A stretch of 64,000 bases of DNA from NCBI RefSeq assembly GCF_022230925.1, contig NZ_JAKKFH010000021.1, forward strand, positions 124,001 through 188,000. The letters are read 5' to 3'. A program made the translations under genes and the position numbers. The notes under the pieces are model-generated. The model was not told the origin of the DNA. It made no database searches and worked only from the letters and a program-made list of their open reading frames with translations. Shown here piece after piece: positions 60,454 to 64,000 of this stretch. The stretch comes from Micromonospora alfalfae. Its GTDB lineage: Bacteria > Actinomycetota > Actinomycetes > Mycobacteriales > Micromonosporaceae. The number at the start of each line of letters is the position of its first letter. The stretch's first letter is position 1.

Positions 60454-60977
60454 CGGTCTCTCCCTGTCGTGTCTGCGTCGGCACCGGGGGGTCACCCGGC
60501 CGCGCAACTCGTGCGCCTGCCCGGCTGCTGCCGGACCGGTTCCTGGCGGCCGCGCCTAGCCCCGGTGGGGGTTGCCGCACGGCGTGATCCGGGTTCTGGC
60601 CGAACCCGGATCGGGAGCGCCGGCGCTCAACCGCGCCTGCCGCGAGGGTGCGCGGAGGTCACGGCTGCGTTGCCGTCGTGCTCCATATTCGCAGAGCAGG
60701 TGAGCGCGCCCACAGTACGCCTGCCTCCGCAATCCGACAGCCCATGCTTTGACGCCGTTTGTCGCCATCATGCCGGCCCGCGTTTCCCGTGCGTTGCGCC
60801 ACGATTCGTCACCGTTCGGGCAGCACTGCGTGTCGACACGCGGTGGAGGTTGGCTGACCCACTGTGACTGCGCGAGGCTGATTCCCGCAGGATCGCGCCT
60901 ATCGGGTTAATTGTCGGTTTTTTGCCCGCGGTGGCGTCCATTCATGTCCTCCGACGGCCGACGACTAGGGGTGTGCG
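60454..60977. other. Long intergenic region between divergent genes
   Basis: 524 bases with no convincing gene. It contains an 11-bp perfect inverted repeat (60586-60612) and an AT-richer patch around 60905-60922 (GGTTAATTGTC, then a run of six T). Promoters for both the dehydrogenase operon and the plus-strand secreted-protein gene must lie here; I cannot place them. Confidence 0.45.
60586..60612. promoter_or_regulatory. Inverted repeat upstream of the dehydrogenase operon
   Basis: GATCCGGGTTC and GAACCCGGATC are perfect 11-base arms around TGGCC, about 130 bases upstream of the E1alpha start. Operator or leader hairpin; not decidable here. Confidence 0.4.
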
Positions 60978-61871
60978 GTGTACGAGCCAGGTGACGGTCC
61001 CGGCACACCAGCGCTTGGTCGGCACCGGTCGGCCGGCGGCTACCGTCGGGTGGTCGGTGTCCACCGGGCCCCCGGCGCCGGTGGCCCCTCCCGCGGTTAC
61101 CTGCTCACCGTCGCGCTGCTGGCCGGCACGGCGTCGATGCCCATCCTCGCCGCGATCAGCGCGGGCTCGGCCACCCCGGGCAGCACCGCCCTACCGGACA
61201 GCAGCACCCCGTTCATGCCGACCCCGTCTGTCGGGCCGGTGGTGATCCCCATGCCGATGACCAGCCAACCACCGCTTCCCCCGCTCGGCACACCCAGCGT
61301 CGACCCGACCAGCGGCTGGCTCCCGGCCGCCCCGTCTCGTCCACGGGAAGGGCCCGCCGCCGATGCCGGGCCCGCCCGGTGGACGACCGCCCCGCCGGCG
61401 GCACCGAAACCCACGCGGAGCACCTCGCCGCCGGTACCCCCGCCCGTTGCTCCGCCACCGCCGACCGACCCCGACCCGACCGACCCGCCGGGCCCGGACC
61501 CGACCGACCCCGACCCCACCGACCCGCCGGACCCGACCCCGACCGACCCCGACCCGACCGACTCGCCGGACCCCACCGATTCGCCGGGCCCGGACCCGAC
61601 CGGCTCGGACGATCCCGATCCGACCCCGACCCTGACCGTGGAACCGACGCCCACGCTGGGCCCGACACCCACGCCGACCGACGACGCGACAGCGACCGCC
61701 GTGCCGACCAGCACCCGGTCCGTCCCGGCCCCCACACCCACGCCGCCGGTACCGACCCGCCGACCCGGCCCGGCGACCCCGTCGCCGTCGGTCGTCGCCT
61801 CGACGCCCAGCGTCAGCCCGGCGCCACTGCCCGGACCGACAGACCCCGCGGCGTGGCCGACGGTACGGTGA
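60978..61871 (+). CDS. Pro/Thr/Asp-rich secreted or surface protein
   Basis: The 297-residue protein has a hydrophobic helix at about residues 40-62 that can act as signal anchor, then some 230 residues of Pro, Thr, Asp and Ser, including tandem Asp-Pro-Thr-Asp-Pro units at about 160-210. No enzymatic domain is present. Such proteins span or decorate the wall. The GTG at 60978 is the first start. Because composition is extreme, the coding call rests on the open frame, codon phase and the membrane anchor. Confidence 0.65.
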   Translation: MYEPGDGPGTPALGRHRSAGGYRRVVGVHRAPGAGGPSRGYLLTVALLAGTASMPILAAISAGSATPGSTALPDSSTPFMPTPSVGPVVIPMPMTSQPPLPPLGTPSVDPTSGWLPAAPSRPREGPAADAGPARWTTAPPAAPKPTRSTSPPVPPPVAPPPPTDPDPTDPPGPDPTDPDPTDPPDPTPTDPDPTDSPDPTDSPGPDPTGSDDPDPTPTLTVEPTPTLGPTPTPTDDATATAVPTSTRSVPAPTPTPPVPTRRPGPATPSPSVVASTPSVSPAPLPGPTDPAAWPTVR

Positions 61872-61936
61872 CGATCAGGCGCGGCCAGTCCGGCGACGGC
61901 GGCGTTCGGCGGTAGGCGCGTACCGGAGGGGGCGGC

Positions 61937-62560
61937 GTGGGCGGCGGTGCGGAACCCCGCCCGGTCGCCACCCGGCCCGGCCCGGGGTTGCGGATCGCCC
62001 GGCTGGTCACCGAGGTGACCGCCCCGGCGGTGCTCGTGTCGCTGCTGATCATCACAGTGAGCTGGCACAGCGCCAGCCGCCCCGGTCAGGGCCTGGTCTG
62101 GGGTCTGCTCGCCACTCTCTTCGTGACCGGCATTCCGTTCGCCTACATCGTCGGCGGGGTACGCCGTGGCCGGCTCACCGACCACCACGTCGGCCGCCGG
62201 GAGCAGCGCCGGGCGCCGTTGCTGGTCGGCCTCGGTTCGGTCGCTGCGGGGCTCGCCCTGCTCGCCGTGCTCGGCGCGCCCCGCCAGGTGCTGGCACTGG
62301 CGGTGTCCGGCCTCGTCGGCCTCGTCGTCGCCGTGTCGGTCAGCCACTGGTGGAAGATGTCGATCCACTCGGCGGTGGCCGCCGGCACGCTGGTCATCCT
62401 GATCCTGACCTTCGGGACCCGGCTGGTCGTCGCCGCACCGCTGCTGGCGGTGGTCGGCTGGTCCCGGGTACGGCTCAAAGACCACACGCTGGCGCAGGTG
62501 CTGACCGGAGGTGCGCTCGGCGCCCTGATCGCCGCGGTGATCTTCGGCCCACTGCGCTAG
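61937..62560 (+). CDS. PAP2-like membrane phosphatase family protein
   Basis: The 207-residue protein has five or six transmembrane helices. Late motifs, Lys-Met-Ser-Ile-His-Ser-Ala-Val-Ala-Ala-Gly and Trp-Ser-Arg-Val-Arg-Leu-Lys-Asp-His-Thr, fit the second and third PAP2 motifs (Ser-Gly/Ala-His and Ser-Arg-x5-His). The first motif (Lys-x6-Arg-Pro) is not clear, so activity is uncertain. GGAGGG precedes the GTG. Undecaprenyl or phosphatidate phosphatase roles are common in the family. Confidence 0.75.
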   Translation: MGGGAEPRPVATRPGPGLRIARLVTEVTAPAVLVSLLIITVSWHSASRPGQGLVWGLLATLFVTGIPFAYIVGGVRRGRLTDHHVGRREQRRAPLLVGLGSVAAGLALLAVLGAPRQVLALAVSGLVGLVVAVSVSHWWKMSIHSAVAAGTLVILILTFGTRLVVAAPLLAVVGWSRVRLKDHTLAQVLTGGALGALIAAVIFGPLR

Positions 62561-62606
62561 CCCTCAGGCTCCGCTGCGCTAGCCCCCAGGTCCCGCTGCG
62601 CGAGCC
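62552..62606 (+). repeat. Tandem 22-bp repeat at the PAP2-like gene end
   Basis: CTGCGCTAGCCCTCAGGCTC (62552 on) is repeated at 62574 with three changes, and the first 11 bases come a third time at 62596. The first copy includes the stop codon, so the copies probably arose by local duplication. Confidence 0.6.
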
Positions 62607-62645
62607 GAGGGAGGGCGGCGCGGAGCCACCCACCCTCGGACGTCG

Positions 62646-63869
62646 TCAGGCGCCGTCGTCGGCGAGGCGGTGGCGGTTCGCCTCGATCCACGCGTCCAGC
62701 GCGGCCGGGTCGTCCGGGTCCACCCCGTCGGCCATCAGCTGCGCCACCGCTGCGGTGGCCGCGCTGCGCCGCTCACCGGTCGAGTAGAGGCGGGCGAACT
62801 CCGGCACCATCTCCTCGATCGCCTCGTCGGTGCGCGTCGCCGCCGCCTCGGGCAGCCCGCGCTGGCGCGACGCGTACCGCGCCCAGGCCCGCAGCACCCG
62901 GGGGAGCATCGCCGCGTCGTCCATGTCCAGCACGGCCCGGCGGTGCACCCAGTCGAGCAGGAAGAGCCCGGACACCGCGGGACTCCAGCGCATCGGGTCG
63001 GCGTCCGGGAAGCTCGCCGAGTGGTCCAGCAGCAGGCTCAGGCAGAAGTGCAGGGAGGCCAACTCCGGGCCGTCGACGGTGTCCAGCCCGAAGCGGGCGG
63101 CCTCCGGCGCGCCGAGGAACCGTCGGACCAGGTCGGTGCGCTCGGCCGCGGAGAGCGGTTCGACCTCCGCCGGACCGGTCGGGTCGGCAGCGGTGGGCAG
63201 CACCGCCAGGCGGGCCCCGACCAACGCTCGGTCGGTGGCGAGCGACCCCTCGCCGGGCAACTCGCCCAGGTCGTCGGTGACCGCCAGATGGCGAGCCACC
63301 TCGCCCCGGAACCGGGCTGGATCTTCGGTCCGGAACCAGGTCAGCTCGTCGTCGGCGCACATCTGCCGGACCTGGTCCAGGATCCGTTCGGCCGGCCCGC
63401 CCACGAAGATGTCCTTGGTGATCCCGATGTTGTGGTCCACCAGGGCCACCAGCGCGTGCTCCGAGCCGCCGGACTCGTCGTCGTAGGCGAAGGTCGCGAG
63501 GTACGAGGTCTGGTCGCCGTACACGTCGCCGTACGCCCAGGTGCCGGTGAGGTGCACCCGGCCGAGCTGGGCTGTCCAGGTGGGCGCCTGGCTGCCCGCG
63601 CGCACCCGATCGGTGCCCTCGGCGGTCGGGACGAGCGTGGCGAAGACCTGCCGGATGGTGGTCGCCGCCGCGACCCTGCGGCGGGCGGTGGCGGCGAGGA
63701 AGCCGGTGACGAACTCCCGTACGGCGGCGTCGCGGTCGGTCTCCGCGATCGCGTAGACACTGCCCAGCAGGGCGCTGCCGAGCATCTCGGCGTCGAGGGC
63801 GGACTCCAGCTTGGTCACGTCGCGTGCGGCGTGCAGCACCGCGTCGTAGGGGGTCTGAGGCGTGGCCAT
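62646..63869 (-). CDS. Conserved actinobacterial protein of unknown function
   Basis: The 407-residue protein is soluble, acidic and mostly helical, with no signal peptide. Conserved-looking spots include Thr-Trp-Ala-Tyr-Gly-Asp-Val-Tyr-Gly-Asp, Leu-Val-Asp-His-Asn-Ile-Gly and Asp-Pro-Met-Arg-Trp-Ser-Pro. I recall similar uncharacterised proteins in Micromonospora and Streptomyces but cannot name the family. Its C-terminus reaches the Asp-Asp-Pro-Ala-Ala-Leu-Asp-Ala-Trp region. ATG 63869 is the natural start. Confidence 0.8.
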   Translation of the reverse strand: MATPQTPYDAVLHAARDVTKLESALDAEMLGSALLGSVYAIAETDRDAAVREFVTGFLAATARRRVAAATTIRQVFATLVPTAEGTDRVRAGSQAPTWTAQLGRVHLTGTWAYGDVYGDQTSYLATFAYDDESGGSEHALVALVDHNIGITKDIFVGGPAERILDQVRQMCADDELTWFRTEDPARFRGEVARHLAVTDDLGELPGEGSLATDRALVGARLAVLPTAADPTGPAEVEPLSAAERTDLVRRFLGAPEAARFGLDTVDGPELASLHFCLSLLLDHSASFPDADPMRWSPAVSGLFLLDWVHRRAVLDMDDAAMLPRVLRAWARYASRQRGLPEAAATRTDEAIEEMVPEFARLYSTGERRSAATAAVAQLMADGVDPDDPAALDAWIEANRHRLADDGA

Positions 63870-63915
63870 GCTCCGACCCTACGCCGCCCGAGGCGTACGC
63901 AGAGCGGTAGCGAGC

Positions 63916-63951
63916 CGTGCGGAGCGTCGGCGGCGTGCGGAGCGTCAGCGG
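63916..63951. repeat. Two tandem 18-bp repeats
   Basis: CGTGCGGAGCGTCGGCGG and CGTGCGGAGCGTCAGCGG are adjacent, differing at one base, and a third partial copy follows. They overlap the stop of the partial gene at the right edge. Confidence 0.6.
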
Positions 63952-64000
63952 CGTGCGGCGTCCCGCAGCGCGTCGCGTGCCTGGGCGTACGAGCCGAGCA
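63945..64000 (-). CDS. Partial gene, C-terminal end only
   Basis: Seventeen in-frame codons before a TGA at 63947-63945 have the high G/C third positions of coding sequence and end in a basic helix (Arg-Asp-Ala-Leu-Arg-Asp-Ala-Ala-Arg-Arg). The start lies beyond the window. No product can be assigned. Confidence 0.45.
   Translation of the reverse strand, partial: LGSYAQARDALRDAARR

Noticed and set aside
61460..61630. Repeat array resembling CRISPR or minisatellite
   Set aside because: The periodicity is codon-level (Asp-Pro-Thr-Asp-Pro) within an open reading frame; no constant repeats with unique spacers.

Overview
The window is high-GC actinobacterial chromosome, almost certainly Micromonosporaceae and probably Micromonospora or a close relative. 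The basis is the strong G/C preference at third codon positions, frequent GTG starts, GTGA/ATGA start-stop couplings, an XRE-DUF5753/DUF397 pair, two DUF6458 proteins, an actinobacterial c-di-AMP riboswitch, and the fhaA-fhaB-pstP-rodA-pbpA-pknA-pknB-pabA-crgA block, which in actinobacteria usually lies near oriC. I saw no insertion sequence, prophage or CRISPR array.

Layout. 1-5.6 kb: small membrane/secreted proteins, an XRE/DUF397 regulator pair and a secreted subtilase with a P-domain. 5.6-7.7 kb: an epimerase-glycosyltransferase pair and tRNA-Leu. 7.9-21.6 kb: the cell-wall growth and division block. FHA proteins, the phosphatase PstP and kinases PknA/PknB sit beside the SEDS polymerase and transpeptidase they are known to coordinate, followed by a class E sortase, a DUF881 protein and CrgA. 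21.8-27.1 kb: a membrane Fe-S reductase, a GPP34 protein and two CNNM/CBS proteins. 27.3-31.8 kb: two NlpC/P60 hydrolases flanking a two-domain amidase; the second NlpC/P60 gene sits behind a c-di-AMP riboswitch. 31.8-33.4 kb: dCTP deaminase, a flavin-fold oxidase gene with a LexA-like box in its promoter, and tRNA-Gly.

33.5-42.5 kb looks accessory: LigT-like RNA phosphoesterase, MccF-like S66 peptidase, a PanE-like dehydrogenase divergent from a TetR regulator over twin operators, a regulator remnant, VOC protein, two RibD/DHFR-fold reductases, an F420-type oxidoreductase, ASCH, questin-oxidase-like protein and a phosphoribosyltransferase. 42.6-53.3 kb: RlpA-like protein, SpoIIE-type phosphatase, FadE-type acyl-CoA dehydrogenase, SixA phosphatase between two DUF6458 genes, PAQR protein, the 5-oxoprolinase operon pxpBCA, and a thioredoxin-NHL protein. 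53.4-60.5 kb: a 908-residue low-complexity membrane protein, an unlisted 45-codon gene, and a branched-chain/pyruvate dehydrogenase operon (E1alpha-E1beta-E2). 61-64 kb: a Pro/Thr/Asp-rich secreted protein, a PAP2-like membrane protein and a conserved protein of unknown function.

No single previously undescribed multi-gene system is proven. The best leads are regulatory: a shared GTTAC-N6-GTAAC palindrome in front of the Fe-S reductase and the acyl-CoA dehydrogenase, an SOS-like box on a leaderless promoter, twin TetR operators, a long intergenic inverted repeat, and two genes without a normal start codon where the protein seems to begin.
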